Assembly: GCA_963708155.1 (NCBI GenBank)
Contig: OY970183.1
Location: forward strand, 806,001-870,000
Direction: 5' to 3'
Source: Methylovirgula sp963708155
GTDB lineage: Bacteria; Pseudomonadota; Alphaproteobacteria; Rhizobiales; Beijerinckiaceae
Length of the DNA: 64,000 bases
Shown here one piece after another: positions 9,598 through 18,927 of this stretch. The notes under the pieces are model-generated. The model was not told where the DNA came from. It worked only from the letters and a program-made list of their open reading frames with translations, and ran no database searches. The number at the start of each line of letters is the position of its first letter. Within the stretch, counting starts at the first letter, position 1. The position numbers were made by a program, and so were the translations under genes.

Positions 9598-10260
9598 ATG
9601 ACCGAGGCTTCGTCCCCCGTCTCCGACCGCACGCGCCTGCGCCGTTATCATTGGCTCGGCAAATACGATCGCCAGACGATCTACGACATCATAGACGCGG
9701 GCATCATTTGCCAGATCGGCTATATTTTCGACGGCCTGCCCTATGTGACGCCGACGAGCCATTGGCGTATCGACGATTACGTCTATTGGCACGGATCATC
9801 GGCGAGCCGGATGCTCAAGACGCAGCAGACAGGCATTCCGGTCTGCTTCACCGTCACCCATCTCGACGGCATCGTTTTTGCGCGGGCCGCGATGAACCAC
9901 AATGTGCAATTCCGCTCGGTCATGGCTTTCGGCAATGCCGAGCTTGTGGCGGAGGACAAGAAGCGCGAAGCCCTCGCCGCGTTCACCGACAAGCTCGCGC
10001 CCGGGCTCTGGGATTATGCCCGGCCGCCAAACGAGCAGGAATGGCTGGCCACGAAAGTCATCCGCCTTCGCCTTGACGAAGCCTCGGCGAAGGTCAATGA
10101 CGTCTTTGCCGGCGACGAGGAAGAGGATCTCGCCACCGACCGCTGGTCGGGCGCGGTCCCGCTCTACGTGGCGCAGCGCGACATCGTTCCCGACCCGAGA
10201 TTGGCGCCGAACATTGCCATGCCGGATTTCGCGCGCTTATTTAGATATACGAAAAAATAG
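9598..10260 (+). CDS. Pyridoxamine 5'-phosphate oxidase-family flavin split-barrel protein
   Basis: 220 residues. The motif RYHWLGKYDRQTIYDIID, followed by ICQIGYIFDGLPYVTPTSHWRI and YWHGSSASRMLK, places it in the PNPOx-like/NimA group of flavin-binding split barrels. These often bind FMN or haem, and their substrates vary. The start at 9598 has AAGAGG upstream and matches the family N-terminus better than the ATG at 9565. It lies 67 bases before a MocR/PdxR-type regulator on the same strand, an arrangement that suggests a vitamin B6-linked role. Confidence 0.85.
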   Translation: MTEASSPVSDRTRLRRYHWLGKYDRQTIYDIIDAGIICQIGYIFDGLPYVTPTSHWRIDDYVYWHGSSASRMLKTQQTGIPVCFTVTHLDGIVFARAAMNHNVQFRSVMAFGNAELVAEDKKREALAAFTDKLAPGLWDYARPPNEQEWLATKVIRLRLDEASAKVNDVFAGDEEEDLATDRWSGAVPLYVAQRDIVPDPRLAPNIAMPDFARLFRYTKK

Positions 10261-10327
10261 CCGGCCCGGAGCGGACGCCATTCTGACCGGCAAGTCTTCT
10301 TGAGCGGCCAGATTTGGAGAACCGATC

Positions 10328-11845
10328 GTGCTCATCGAGCTTGGATTGGTGCGCGAGACCAGCGCCAGTCTGCAGGCGCAGATCGTCGATCAGTTGCGCG
10401 AACAGATCATCAGCGGACGGCTGCCGCCCGGCTTCGCACTGCCGCCCTCGCGTGAACTCGCGCGGCAATACAACGTTTCACGAAATACCGTCATTCACGC
10501 CTACGAACGCCTGGCCAGCGAGGGCTATCTTTCCGCCATCAAGGGCGTGAGAACCACCGTCGCGGAGACGATCCCCGAGGCATGCCTTCTGGTTGGCAAG
10601 ACGCCGGAGGCAAGCCCCGATCCCGCCCGTCCGACGGCGCGGGCGCCGGTTGTCTTCAAGGGCGAGGCGCTTTCGGTGACCCCACAGGCCGCAAACGCCA
10701 AGTCCGTTGTGGACTTTTGGCCGGGGCGCGTGAACCGGGCGCTGTTTCCAATCACGACGTGGCGCAAACTGGCCGACGACGCCCTGAGCTCGCTTGCCAG
10801 CGAATTGACGGATTATGGCGACCCGGCCGGCCTCCCCGCCTTGCGCGAAGCGATCGCGCGTCACGTCTCGCTCTCGCGCGGCGTCACGTGCTCCGCCGCG
10901 TCCGTGATCGTCACCGCCGGCACGCAGGAAGCGATCAACCTCATCGCGCGCATGTTGGTCACAACCGGTACCGGCGTCGTGGTCGAAGATCCCTGTTATG
11001 GGAGCCCCGCGCACACGTTCCAAAGCTATGGAGCGCACCTTTACCCTGTTCCCGTCGATCGCGACGGGCTGATAACGGACCTGCTGCCCGAACAGGGGGT
11101 GAGTTTCGCGTACGTGACGCCATCGCATCAGTTTCCGACGGGCGCGACGCTGACGCCGACGCGGCGGCGCGCCCTGCTCGACTGGGCGCATCGCAGCGGC
11201 GCTTATATCGTCGAGGATGATTACGACAGCGACTATATCTTCGATGGGCCGCCGATACTCTCGATCGCCGGCGCGGATGCCGGAGGTTGCGTCATCTACG
11301 TCGGCACATTTTCCAAATCGCTCGGCGCAGGGGTCCGCACCGGTTATCTCATCGTCCCGCCGCAGCTCATCCCCGTCGCCCGCAAGGTGAAGACGATGGG
11401 CAATTACGGCCATCCCTGGCTCGAACAGGCCGTTCTGGAGAGCTTCATCAGCAGTGGCGGCTATCAGCGTCATTTGCGCACCATCCGCAAGGCCAGTTCC
11501 GAGACACTCAATTGCCTGACGTCGCGGCTGCAAGCCGTCTTCGGCCCGCTCGAAATCTGGGGGATCAATGGCGGCATGCATGTCATGTGGCTTCTGCCGG
11601 ACTGGATGCCCGCGCCGGAAGAGGTCAAGGCGCGCCTCGCCGCGCGCGGCGTGAGCGTTCACACGCTCGAATCCGGCGGCGCCTATTGCCCCTCGGGGTT
11701 TTACCGCGACCGTGCCATTCTGCTGGGCTACGCCGCGCTCGGGCAGCGCGAGATTATTCGCGCGGTCGACATCATGGCACGCACATTTGCCAGCGAACTT
11801 TCTGCGCACGCGCCGGCGAACGCCCGGCCTGTCTTTGCCGATTGA
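10328..11845 (+). CDS. MocR/PdxR-family transcriptional regulator (GntR HTH + aminotransferase domain)
   Basis: 505 residues. The N-terminal GntR-type winged helix (residues about 15-80, with LREQIISGRLPPGFALPPSRELARQ and NVSRNTVIHAYERL) is followed by a fold-type I aminotransferase domain. The PLP lysine is visible in GTFSKSLGAG, and the preceding EDDYDSDYIFDG is characteristic. MocR proteins sense PLP or PLP adducts and control vitamin B6 or amino-compound genes. It probably regulates itself and the adjacent PNPOx-like gene. The regulator is co-directional with its likely target rather than divergent. Confidence 0.92.
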   Translation: MLIELGLVRETSASLQAQIVDQLREQIISGRLPPGFALPPSRELARQYNVSRNTVIHAYERLASEGYLSAIKGVRTTVAETIPEACLLVGKTPEASPDPARPTARAPVVFKGEALSVTPQAANAKSVVDFWPGRVNRALFPITTWRKLADDALSSLASELTDYGDPAGLPALREAIARHVSLSRGVTCSAASVIVTAGTQEAINLIARMLVTTGTGVVVEDPCYGSPAHTFQSYGAHLYPVPVDRDGLITDLLPEQGVSFAYVTPSHQFPTGATLTPTRRRALLDWAHRSGAYIVEDDYDSDYIFDGPPILSIAGADAGGCVIYVGTFSKSLGAGVRTGYLIVPPQLIPVARKVKTMGNYGHPWLEQAVLESFISSGGYQRHLRTIRKASSETLNCLTSRLQAVFGPLEIWGINGGMHVMWLLPDWMPAPEEVKARLAARGVSVHTLESGGAYCPSGFYRDRAILLGYAALGQREIIRAVDIMARTFASELSAHAPANARPVFAD

Positions 11846-11873
11846 GCAAAAGCTCCGCGCGCGAAGCGCAAAC

Positions 11874-11895
11874 GGGGCGCCCGCATGGACGCCCC
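11874..11895. terminator. Hairpin between convergent genes, possible terminator
   Basis: A 9-base stem with one mismatch (GGGGCGCCC / GGACGCCCC, loop GCAT) lies between the convergent MocR (+) and CsbD (-) genes. The following T-run on the plus strand is weak (ATTGCTTT), so it is only a candidate terminator. Confidence 0.4.
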
Positions 11896-11922
11896 ATTGC
11901 TTTCCGGGACACGCCGGAAATT

Positions 11923-12138
11923 TTAAACGTGTTTGTTGATGTGCTCCGCAGTCTTGTCGGCCGCATCCTTCACAGCCGACTTCGCGTCGCCAACAGCCTT
12001 TTGTACATGGCCCTTGAGCTCTTGCGCCGCACCTTCGGCCTCAAGTTTCTCGGAGCCGACGACTTTACCGACGCCGCGTTTCACGCCGCCGGCAGCTTCA
12101 TTGACGACGCCTTTGATCTTGTCCGTCGAGGCACTCAT
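11923..12138 (-). CDS. CsbD family stress-response protein
   Basis: 71 residues, rich in Ala, Lys, Glu and Gly. The start MSASTDKIKGVVNEAAGGVKR and the repeated helical pattern KLEAEGAAQELKGHVQKAVGD match the CsbD/YjbJ family of small hydrophilic general stress proteins. The ATG at 12138 has GGAG ten bases upstream. A longer frame reaching to 12315 carries no family similarity. Such proteins are often under the general stress response; no regulatory site was identified here. Confidence 0.9.
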   Translation of the reverse strand: MSASTDKIKGVVNEAAGGVKRGVGKVVGSEKLEAEGAAQELKGHVQKAVGDAKSAVKDAADKTAEHINKHV

Positions 12139-12235
12139 AATCTCGAACTCCCTAAATGACGTGGGGACCGAGAAACGGCTTAGGACAAGAAGAGTTCCGA
12201 GAAATTCTGCCGTCACTTGGAAAGTGACGAAGATT

Positions 12236-13237
12236 TCATGCGAGCGTAAGCGTTGCCGGAGTTTCTTCGGCGCCCTCGCGCACGATTGGCTCAAGCGCGG
12301 CGAAAAGCGCTTCATCTTCCGGCACGGCTGCGTTCGGCGTGGTCAACAAGGTTTCGCCGTAAAAGAGCGAATTGGCGCCGGCGACCATGGCGAGGATTTG
12401 CGCTTCGCGGCTGAGACTTCCTCGCCCGGCGGAAAGCCGGACGACGCTGCGCGGCATGACGATGCGCGCGGTGGCGATCACCCGCACGAATTCGAGCGGA
12501 TCGACCTTCTTGCGGCCGGCAAGCGGCGTTCCATCGATCGCCGCCAGCGCATTGATCGGCACGCTTTCGGGATGCGGATCGAATGCCGCAAGCACGGCGA
12601 GCATGGCCGCGCGATCGCGCACACTTTCACCCATCCCAATGATGCCGCCGCAGCACATTTCGATGCCGGCGTCCCGCACCGCCTGCAAGGTCGCGAGCCT
12701 GTCGTCATAAGTGCGGGTCGAGACGATTTGCGAATAATAGTCGGGGCCGGTGTCGAGGTTGTGGTTATAGGCGGTAAGGCCCGCCTCCTTGAGCCGCTCG
12801 GCCTGCGGCTCGGTCAACATGCCGAGTGTCACGCAGGCTTCCATCCCCAGCGCGCGGACGCCGCGCACCATTTCCAGGACCGAATCGAATTCCGCTCCGT
12901 CGCGCACCTCGCGCCAGGCAGCGCCCATGCAGAACCGATCCGCTCCCGCGTCGCGCGCGCGTTTGGCGAGTGTCAGAACTTCGGCGACGGGCATAAGCGG
13001 CGAGCGGGAGAGCTTGACTTCACGATGATGCGCGGATTGCGCACAATAGCCGCAATCTTCCGGGCAGCCGCCGGTCTTGACGCTGAGCAGGCTCGCCTTC
13101 TGCACATAATTGGCTGGCTGGTAGGCCCGATGGAGACGGTTCGCCTCGCCGATCAGTTCGAGCAAGGGGCGATCATGAACGGCGAGAATCTCGTCGACCG
13201 TCCAATCGTGGCGGATATCCGGGGAAGAAGCGTCCAT
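12236..13237 (-). CDS. bioB: Biotin synthase BioB
   Basis: 333 residues, normal for BioB. The radical SAM cluster motif is CPEDCGYC (CxxxCxxC). YNHNLDT, GGIIGMGE and the Arg of RLSAGR, which coordinates the [2Fe-2S] sulfur-donor cluster in the family, are all present. It inserts sulfur into dethiobiotin, the last step of biotin synthesis. The start is placed at ATG 13237 from family alignment. The frame runs upstream to 13339, but that segment is basic and unlike BioB. No clear Shine-Dalgarno site precedes 13237. No other bio gene is nearby. Confidence 0.95.
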   Translation of the reverse strand: MDASSPDIRHDWTVDEILAVHDRPLLELIGEANRLHRAYQPANYVQKASLLSVKTGGCPEDCGYCAQSAHHREVKLSRSPLMPVAEVLTLAKRARDAGADRFCMGAAWREVRDGAEFDSVLEMVRGVRALGMEACVTLGMLTEPQAERLKEAGLTAYNHNLDTGPDYYSQIVSTRTYDDRLATLQAVRDAGIEMCCGGIIGMGESVRDRAAMLAVLAAFDPHPESVPINALAAIDGTPLAGRKKVDPLEFVRVIATARIVMPRSVVRLSAGRGSLSREAQILAMVAGANSLFYGETLLTTPNAAVPEDEALFAALEPIVREGAEETPATLTLA

Positions 13238-13353
13238 CGCGGCAGGTCTAAGGGGAAATCGGCGCAAATACAAGAATGCAACGAAAACAGGTATATGATC
13301 CCTATTTGACGATAGAAATTGTCGCGCCGCCCGCGCCATCCTATCTAGAGACC

Positions 13354-14031
13354 ATGCTCCTCTCCCTGGCGCTCGACGCCTTCGCCGAAATCTTTACGCC
13401 GCCGTTCCGGCGCGTCCTTTACAAGACGCTCGCTCTGACGGCGCTGCTGCTTGTCTTCGTCTTCGTCGCGGCGGAAACGACGCTGACGCATTTCCTCGTG
13501 CTGCCCTATCACTGGCTGACGACGGGCGTGACGCTCATCGCCGCTCTCGCCCTTCTGATCGGCTTCGCCTTCGCGATCACGCCGGTTTCCTTCGTCGTCG
13601 CCGGCTTCTTCTTCGACGAGCTTGCGGCAATCGTCGAAGCCGATATCGATCCGAAGCATCCGGGCGCGACACCGCCGCTCGGCGCGCAGGTCCGCGTCGC
13701 TGCCGTCTTCGCGGCGCTGGCGCTGGCGCTCAATATCATCGCGCTGCTGTTGCTTCTGGTACCGGGCGTCAACGCGGTGATTTTTCTGCTCGTCAATGCC
13801 TATCTGCTAGGCCGCGGCTATTTCGAACTTGCGGCTCTGCGCTACGGCCGGGTCGAGGATGTCGCGCGCATCCGTCGCGCCAATGAAATGCAGATTTTCC
13901 TTGCCGGACTGTTCATCGCGGGGCTCGCGGCCGTTCCCGTTCTCAACCTGCTGACGCCGCTCTTTGGCGCCGCGCTGATGGTGCGCCTTCACAATAGGCT
14001 CGCCGCCTCGGCCTCTCCGGCGAAATCCTAG
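13354..14031 (+). CDS. EI24/CysZ-like integral membrane protein
   Basis: 225 residues from ATG 13354, with about four to five long hydrophobic helices and a family-typical N-terminus, LDAFAEIFTPPFRRVLYKTL. The segment VNAYLLGRGYFELAALRYG is characteristic of EI24-domain proteins, which include the sulfate permease CysZ. The function in alphaproteobacteria is not established. An in-frame start at 13276 would add a less conserved extension. Its stop overlaps the stop of the convergent DUF167 gene by four bases (CTAG). Confidence 0.75.
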   Translation: MLLSLALDAFAEIFTPPFRRVLYKTLALTALLLVFVFVAAETTLTHFLVLPYHWLTTGVTLIAALALLIGFAFAITPVSFVVAGFFFDELAAIVEADIDPKHPGATPPLGAQVRVAAVFAALALALNIIALLLLLVPGVNAVIFLLVNAYLLGRGYFELAALRYGRVEDVARIRRANEMQIFLAGLFIAGLAAVPVLNLLTPLFGAALMVRLHNRLAASASPAKS

Positions 14032-14345
14032 CGCGCAAGTTCGCTTAATTTGGTCTCGAGCGCGGTGGCATCGCCGGCGAGGTGCACGGTTTTCAGCCGG
14101 CTGGTGCCGCCGGATTCGAGGTGCAGGTTGCTCGACGCGACGCCGAGAGACTTGGCCAGCAGACGAATGAGCGCTTCGTTCGCCGCGCCCGCTTCGGGCA
14201 GAGCGCGGACGCGCACTTTGAGAACCGCGCGGCCATCCGCGAGAGCCTCTATCCCGACGATCTCGTCACGCGACGATTTGGGCGTCAGCCGTATCGCGAG
14301 CGCCAAGCCGTCCCTGCGCGCTGTCCAAGGCCGTCCCTCCGGCAT
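14028..14345 (-). CDS. DUF167 (YggU) family protein
   Basis: 105 residues. The pattern LAIRLTPKSSRDEIVG, the central VLKVRVRALPEAGAANEALI and LHLESGGTSRLKTVHLAG match the DUF167/YggU family of small alpha/beta proteins of unknown function. It lies six bases after the YggT-family gene on the same strand, the common yggT-yggU order in alphaproteobacteria, so the two are probably co-transcribed. It converges on the EI24 gene. Confidence 0.88.
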   Translation of the reverse strand: MPEGRPWTARRDGLALAIRLTPKSSRDEIVGIEALADGRAVLKVRVRALPEAGAANEALIRLLAKSLGVASSNLHLESGGTSRLKTVHLAGDATALETKLSELAR

Positions 14346-14351
14346 TTGGTC

Positions 14352-14642
14352 CTAAATGACGTTGGGATAAATATAGCGCTCGATAATATCCTGGATGAGG
14401 AAGATCAGCAGCAGCAGGATGACCGGCGAAATATCGAGGCCGCCCAGCGCCGGCAGAATATTGCGGATGGGCCGCAATAATGGCTCGGTCACCGCATTCA
14501 GCGCATTCCAGATCGAGCGCACGAAATCGTTGTGTACATTGATGACATTGAAGGCGATCAGCCACGACATGATCGCCACGATGATGATCACGTAGGTATA
14601 AAGCTGCAGAACCAGCAGAAGAACGTCGAGAATCGCGCGCAT
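14352..14642 (-). CDS. YggT family membrane protein
   Basis: 96 residues with two hydrophobic segments, ILDVLLLVLQLYTYVIIIVAIMSW near the start and ISPVILLLLIFLIQDII near the end. Between them is the conserved loop VTEPLLRPIRNILP. These features define YggT/YlmG-type inner-membrane proteins, which have been linked to osmotic shock tolerance and cell-envelope organisation. ATG 14642 has GGAG six bases upstream. It leads a two-gene unit with the DUF167 gene. Confidence 0.88.
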   Translation of the reverse strand: MRAILDVLLLVLQLYTYVIIIVAIMSWLIAFNVINVHNDFVRSIWNALNAVTEPLLRPIRNILPALGGLDISPVILLLLIFLIQDIIERYIYPNVI

Positions 14643-14782
14643 AACGGCTCCGGAACCCGCAGGGAACCCCCGTTTAGCCGGGAGCGGCCCAGGGGGCAAG
14701 CCAAGCTCTCGCACGTGCCGACGCCGCCGCTTCTCTGCGCATTGACAGTCGCGGCACGAGGGACGTAAACAGCGCGCTGGCC

Positions 14783-14858
14783 GGGGCTGTAGCTCAGATG
14801 GGAGAGCGCTGCAATCGCACTGCAGAGGTCGTGAGTTCGAATCTCATCAGCTCCACCA
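14783..14858 (+). tRNA. tRNA-Ala (anticodon CGC)
   Basis: 76 bases including an encoded CCA. The acceptor stem GGGGCTG/CAGCTCC contains the G3:U70 wobble that identifies alanine tRNAs. The anticodon stem CTGCA/TGCAG encloses the loop ATCGCAC, giving anticodon CGC at 14816-14818 (codon GCG, frequent in this GC-rich sequence). The T-loop TTCGAAT is standard. Confidence 0.95.
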
Positions 14859-15087
14859 ATAAAATCAATTACTTAGCGACATCTCTTGCTCGTCCAGGCC
14901 TTGCTGGCTGAGAATGGCCGTGCGCGGCGATATTTAGGCATGCCTTTCGGCAGTTGAATCCGGCCGGAAAGAAGCACCCGGAGCGATCGCGCGTTCACCC
15001 TCCACAATTCGCATCTCGCGGTTTTCACTTCCTTCACATCTATCTTCGATCGTGTCGGTGAATTTTCGTCCCATTTGGGGAAAGCAA

Positions 15088-16191
15088 ATGATGCTGCGCG
15101 CAATTCTTACTTCGGTCGCTTTGGTGAGCCTTGGACTTCCGGCCATTGCCTGCACCGCGGTCGATATCGTAGCCGCGGATAAGACCGTCGTTGCGGGACG
15201 GACGATGGAATGGGCCTTCGATATGAAATGGGAGATCGTCAGCCTGCCTAAAGGCACGAAACTGACGCTCGCGGCGCCTAAGGGTTTAGGTCTGCCGACC
15301 AGGGAGGTCGAAACCCTCTATCCGCTCGTCGGCGTGGGCGCCGGGATCCTGCCGGGTACTCCCCTCGTGGAAGGACAGAATTCCGAGGGTCTGGGCATGA
15401 GCGGCAATTTCCTGCCAGGGTTCACGACCTATCAGAGCGTGACGCCGCAAGATAAATCCTATGTCGAAATTCTTACGTTCGGCGCATGGGCGCTCGGCCG
15501 TTTTGCAAACGTCAAGGATATGCGCGCCGCGCTTCAGGAGACCAAAGTCTGGTCAGATCCTTCGATCGAAAGCGGCCCGACGCCGCCGTTGATGCACGTT
15601 GTTTTCACCGATCGCAGCGGCGCTAGCATCATCGTCGAATATGTCGACGGCAAGGTGAACATCTATGACAATGTCGCCCACGTGCTGACGAACGCGCCGC
15701 CCTATCCCTGGCAGATCACCAATATCCGCAATTATCTCAGCCTGTCGACTGTCGGCGTGTCGAGCCGGCAGATCGGCACGGCGAATGTCACGGCCCTCGG
15801 TCAGGGCGGCGGCTTGGTCGGTCTTCCCGGCGATTACACGCCGCCGTCGCGTTTTGTGCGAGCCGCATTCCTGCGGCACGGGATCGAGCCGTCGAAGACC
15901 GGCGCCGAGGCGGTCCAAGCTGTCGCGCATATCCTCAACACCGTCGATATTCCGATCGGCGTCGCCCAGTCGCGCGAAAAAGACGGCGCCTTGATCTCCG
16001 ACTATACGCAGTGGGTGTCGATCAAGGATCTGACCCACAACCACCTGATATTCGCCGACTACAATCATCGGCTCGATTATCTCGACATCGATCTCAATGC
16101 GATCTTCGCGCAGACGAAGCCGGCGTCGAAGCCGGTCGCCGACCTGCCTTATCCGAAGCCGGCCGGCGGCCTGGAGGTCCTCGCGCCCTAA
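15088..16191 (+). CDS. Exported choloylglycine hydrolase-family (Ntn) amidohydrolase
   Basis: 367 residues. A signal peptide (MMLRAILTSVALVSLGLPAIA) is followed directly by CTAVD. Cleavage there would expose the N-terminal nucleophile Cys required in the Ntn hydrolase fold. Family motifs follow: GRTMEWAFDMKW, the NSEGL segment and a later Asn/Arg-rich core. Relatives cleave bile-salt, penicillin V or acyl-homoserine-lactone amides in the periplasm. A cell-wall or signal amide is more likely than bile salt in this setting, but that is inference. The gene is isolated, 229 bases after tRNA-Ala. Confidence 0.87.
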   Translation: MMLRAILTSVALVSLGLPAIACTAVDIVAADKTVVAGRTMEWAFDMKWEIVSLPKGTKLTLAAPKGLGLPTREVETLYPLVGVGAGILPGTPLVEGQNSEGLGMSGNFLPGFTTYQSVTPQDKSYVEILTFGAWALGRFANVKDMRAALQETKVWSDPSIESGPTPPLMHVVFTDRSGASIIVEYVDGKVNIYDNVAHVLTNAPPYPWQITNIRNYLSLSTVGVSSRQIGTANVTALGQGGGLVGLPGDYTPPSRFVRAAFLRHGIEPSKTGAEAVQAVAHILNTVDIPIGVAQSREKDGALISDYTQWVSIKDLTHNHLIFADYNHRLDYLDIDLNAIFAQTKPASKPVADLPYPKPAGGLEVLAP

Positions 16192-16482
16192 GCGCCGATG
16201 GGAAAAATGCAGATCGGTTTCTCAACCCGGTTTACTCCATGCGGGTTGGGTGGAACGCGCCCTTCGGCCCTGATCCGGCTCTGCAACCAGAAGCGCCGCC
16301 GACACATGACCGGCGGCGATCAGTCTGGCATATCGACCAAAGCCGGATTATCTTCCCGCCGTCGTAGTCAGCCCGATCGTCGCGTCTCTCCGTGGCCCAG
16401 GCTTCGGCTTCGCCAACGGCGCGGCCCGGCACGCCAGCTCACGCCCGCCACCGCAGCTGTCTTTTGAGAAGAGGAGCCCCGG

Positions 16483-18927
16483 GTGCGTTCTTTGATGCGA
16501 TGTGGTTTTGCCGGTTTTTGCCTTTTGGCGTCAGTACCGGTCGCATTCGCGGCAAGCGGCGACGCGCTGCAAAGGGGCGCGGCGGCCTACAGTCATGGCG
16601 ATTTCGGTGCGGCGCTCAAGCTCCTGAAGCCGCTGGCCGAGCATGGCGACGCCTATGCGGCGATGACGCTTGGCCTCATCTACGCCAAGGGTCAGGGGGT
16701 GCCACAGGATTATGCGGCGGCGGCCGGCTGGTATCGCAAGGCGGCCGAAAAGGGCAACGCTTTCGCCCAGACCAATCTCGCGGCCTTCTATGCCGAGGGC
16801 CGCGGCGTGACGCAGGATTATGCGCAAGCCGCGATCTGGTATCGCAAGGCCGCCGATCAGGGCGTCACGTTCGCCGCCGGCAGCCTCGCCCAGCTTTATG
16901 CCAAGGGTGAGGGCGTGAAGCAGGACTATGCCGAGGCCGCAGACTGGTATCGCAAGGCGGCAGAGCAAGGCGACGTCGCGGCAGAGGTCAATCTCGCCTC
17001 GCTCTATTTGCGCGGCGAAGGCGTCGCCAGGGACGAACGCGAGGCCGCCGTCTGGCTGCGCAAGGCCGCCGACAAGGGCAATCTTTACGCGCAATCCGCC
17101 CTCGCCTCTTTGCTGAGCAGCGGACACGCGGTGAAGCACGATACCGCGGAGGCCGTCGCGCTTTATCGCAAAGCGGCAGCGCAGGGCGATGTCGCGGCCG
17201 AAACGCTTCTCGCCGATCTCCTGGCGGCCGGCGCGGGCGCTCAAAAGGACGAAGCCGGCGCCTTCGCGCTCTATCAGAAGGCGGCCGGGCAAGGCAGCCT
17301 CTATGCACAGAGCGTGCTGGGCACGTTCTACGCGCAAGGCCGCGGCACCAAGCAGGATTATGCGCAAGCGGCGCTTTGGTATCGCGAGGCGGCGGACAAA
17401 GGTGATGCCGCAGCCCAAGTGCATCTCGGCCTACTTTATCTCCAGGGACTGGGCGTGACGCAGGACGCAACGCAGGCGGCATCGTTATTTGAGAAAGCTG
17501 CCGCGCAGGGCGACGAGGCGGGCGAAGCCAATCTGGCGCAGCTCTATGCCGAGGGCCGCGGCGTCACGAAGGACTACGCCAAAGCCATCGCTCTTTATCG
17601 CGAGGCCACCGCCAAGGGCGATCCGGCAAGCGGAATCGATCTTGCGCTTCTTCTCGTCAAAGGCGGCCCCGGCGTCGCGCCGGACTATGCGGAGGCTGCG
17701 CGCCTGTTCAGCGCGGCGGCGGCGCGCGGCAATGTCGTCGCGCAAAGCAATCTCGCGCATCTCTACGCTGCCGGACTTGGCGTGGCGAAAGATCCGGCGC
17801 AGGCGGCGGATTGGTATCGCAAGGCCGCCGACCAGGGCGATCTCGCCGCAACGCTCGGCCTCGCGCGCGCTTATGAAACTGGCGCGGGCATCAGCAAGGA
17901 TTTGACGCAAGCGGCGGCTCTCTATCGCAAAGCGGCCGACAAGGGTTTTGCCGGGGCCGAAGTCAAGCTTGGCGCGCTTTACGACACGGGCGTGGGTGTG
18001 CCGCAGGATTATCAGCAGGCCGCGGCCTGGTTCGAGAAAGCGGCAACGCAAGGCGACGCCGCTGCCGCGGCCAATCTCGGGCTCCTTTACGCGAAGGGCG
18101 AAGGCGTCAAGCAGGATTATGCCGCCGCGGCCAAGTGGTATCGCGCGGCTGCGGAGAAGGGCGATACCTTCGCCGCCGCAAGCCTCGGCCTGCTCTACCG
18201 GCACGGCCAGGGCGTCGCACAGGATTATGCCGAGGCGGCGAAATGGTATGCCAAGGCTGCGGATGCGGGCGACCCCAGCGCGGCCTTCAATCTCGCGTTG
18301 CTTTATGCCAACGGCTCCGGCCTCAAACAGGACTATGCCGCCGCCGCGGTCTATTACCGCAAGGCGGCGGAGCATGGCATCGTCGCGGCGCAACTTGCGC
18401 TCGGCCAGCTTTATGAGAAGGGCCAAGGCGTCAAACAGGATTATGCGCAGGCCGCCGGCTGGTATCGCAAGGCCGCCGATGAAGGCAATGTGTTTGCGCA
18501 GAGCACGCTCGCCGTCTTCTACACCAAGGGCCAGGGCGTGAAGCAGGATTATGCGCAAGCCGCCGACTGGTATCGCAAGGCGGCGGAGAAAGGTGATCTC
18601 TTCGCACAGACCGGCCTCGCCCTGCTCTATCAGCGCGGCCAGGGCGTGAAGCAGGACTATGCCGAGGCGGCGAAATGGTACGCCAAAGCGGCGGCGCGCG
18701 GCGATGCCTTCGCGCAAAGCAACCTCGGCCTTCTCTACGCCGACGGCCAGGGTCTGAAGCAGGATTACGTCGAAGCCTACAAGTGGTTCACGCTCGCCGC
18801 CTCACACGGGCCCGCGAACAATCGCGCGACCGCGCAAAGCAATCGCGACATCATGACCGACAAATTGACCGAGGCTCAAATCAAAGAGGCAAAAGACCTC
18901 GTCGCGCGCTGGCGGCCGCTCCCATAA
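16483..18927 (+). CDS. Exported Sel1-repeat protein with 20 tandem repeats
   Basis: 814 residues starting at GTG 16483 with GAGGAG eight bases upstream. A signal peptide (to about residue 24, VPVAFA) precedes one partial and 20 full 36-residue Sel1-like repeats with the consensus A-x-LA-x-LY-x-G-x-GV-x-QDYA-x-AA-x-WYRKAA-x-GD. A short C-terminal helix carries KLTEAQIKEAKDLVARW. Such alpha-helical solenoids act as protein-protein interaction scaffolds in the periplasm or envelope. Several neighbouring repeats are nearly identical at DNA level, so copy number may change by recombination. The binding partner is unknown. Confidence 0.92.
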   Translation: MRSLMRCGFAGFCLLASVPVAFAASGDALQRGAAAYSHGDFGAALKLLKPLAEHGDAYAAMTLGLIYAKGQGVPQDYAAAAGWYRKAAEKGNAFAQTNLAAFYAEGRGVTQDYAQAAIWYRKAADQGVTFAAGSLAQLYAKGEGVKQDYAEAADWYRKAAEQGDVAAEVNLASLYLRGEGVARDEREAAVWLRKAADKGNLYAQSALASLLSSGHAVKHDTAEAVALYRKAAAQGDVAAETLLADLLAAGAGAQKDEAGAFALYQKAAGQGSLYAQSVLGTFYAQGRGTKQDYAQAALWYREAADKGDAAAQVHLGLLYLQGLGVTQDATQAASLFEKAAAQGDEAGEANLAQLYAEGRGVTKDYAKAIALYREATAKGDPASGIDLALLLVKGGPGVAPDYAEAARLFSAAAARGNVVAQSNLAHLYAAGLGVAKDPAQAADWYRKAADQGDLAATLGLARAYETGAGISKDLTQAAALYRKAADKGFAGAEVKLGALYDTGVGVPQDYQQAAAWFEKAATQGDAAAAANLGLLYAKGEGVKQDYAAAAKWYRAAAEKGDTFAAASLGLLYRHGQGVAQDYAEAAKWYAKAADAGDPSAAFNLALLYANGSGLKQDYAAAAVYYRKAAEHGIVAAQLALGQLYEKGQGVKQDYAQAAGWYRKAADEGNVFAQSTLAVFYTKGQGVKQDYAQAADWYRKAAEKGDLFAQTGLALLYQRGQGVKQDYAEAAKWYAKAAARGDAFAQSNLGLLYADGQGLKQDYVEAYKWFTLAASHGPANNRATAQSNRDIMTDKLTEAQIKEAKDLVARWRPLP

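Noticed and set aside
11933..13309. Plus-strand frame of 458 codons across csbD and bioB
   Set aside because: It is antisense to two confidently identified genes and has no conserved motif.
13238..13353. BioR operator upstream of bioB
   Set aside because: I looked for the TTATMKATAA-type palindrome and saw none.
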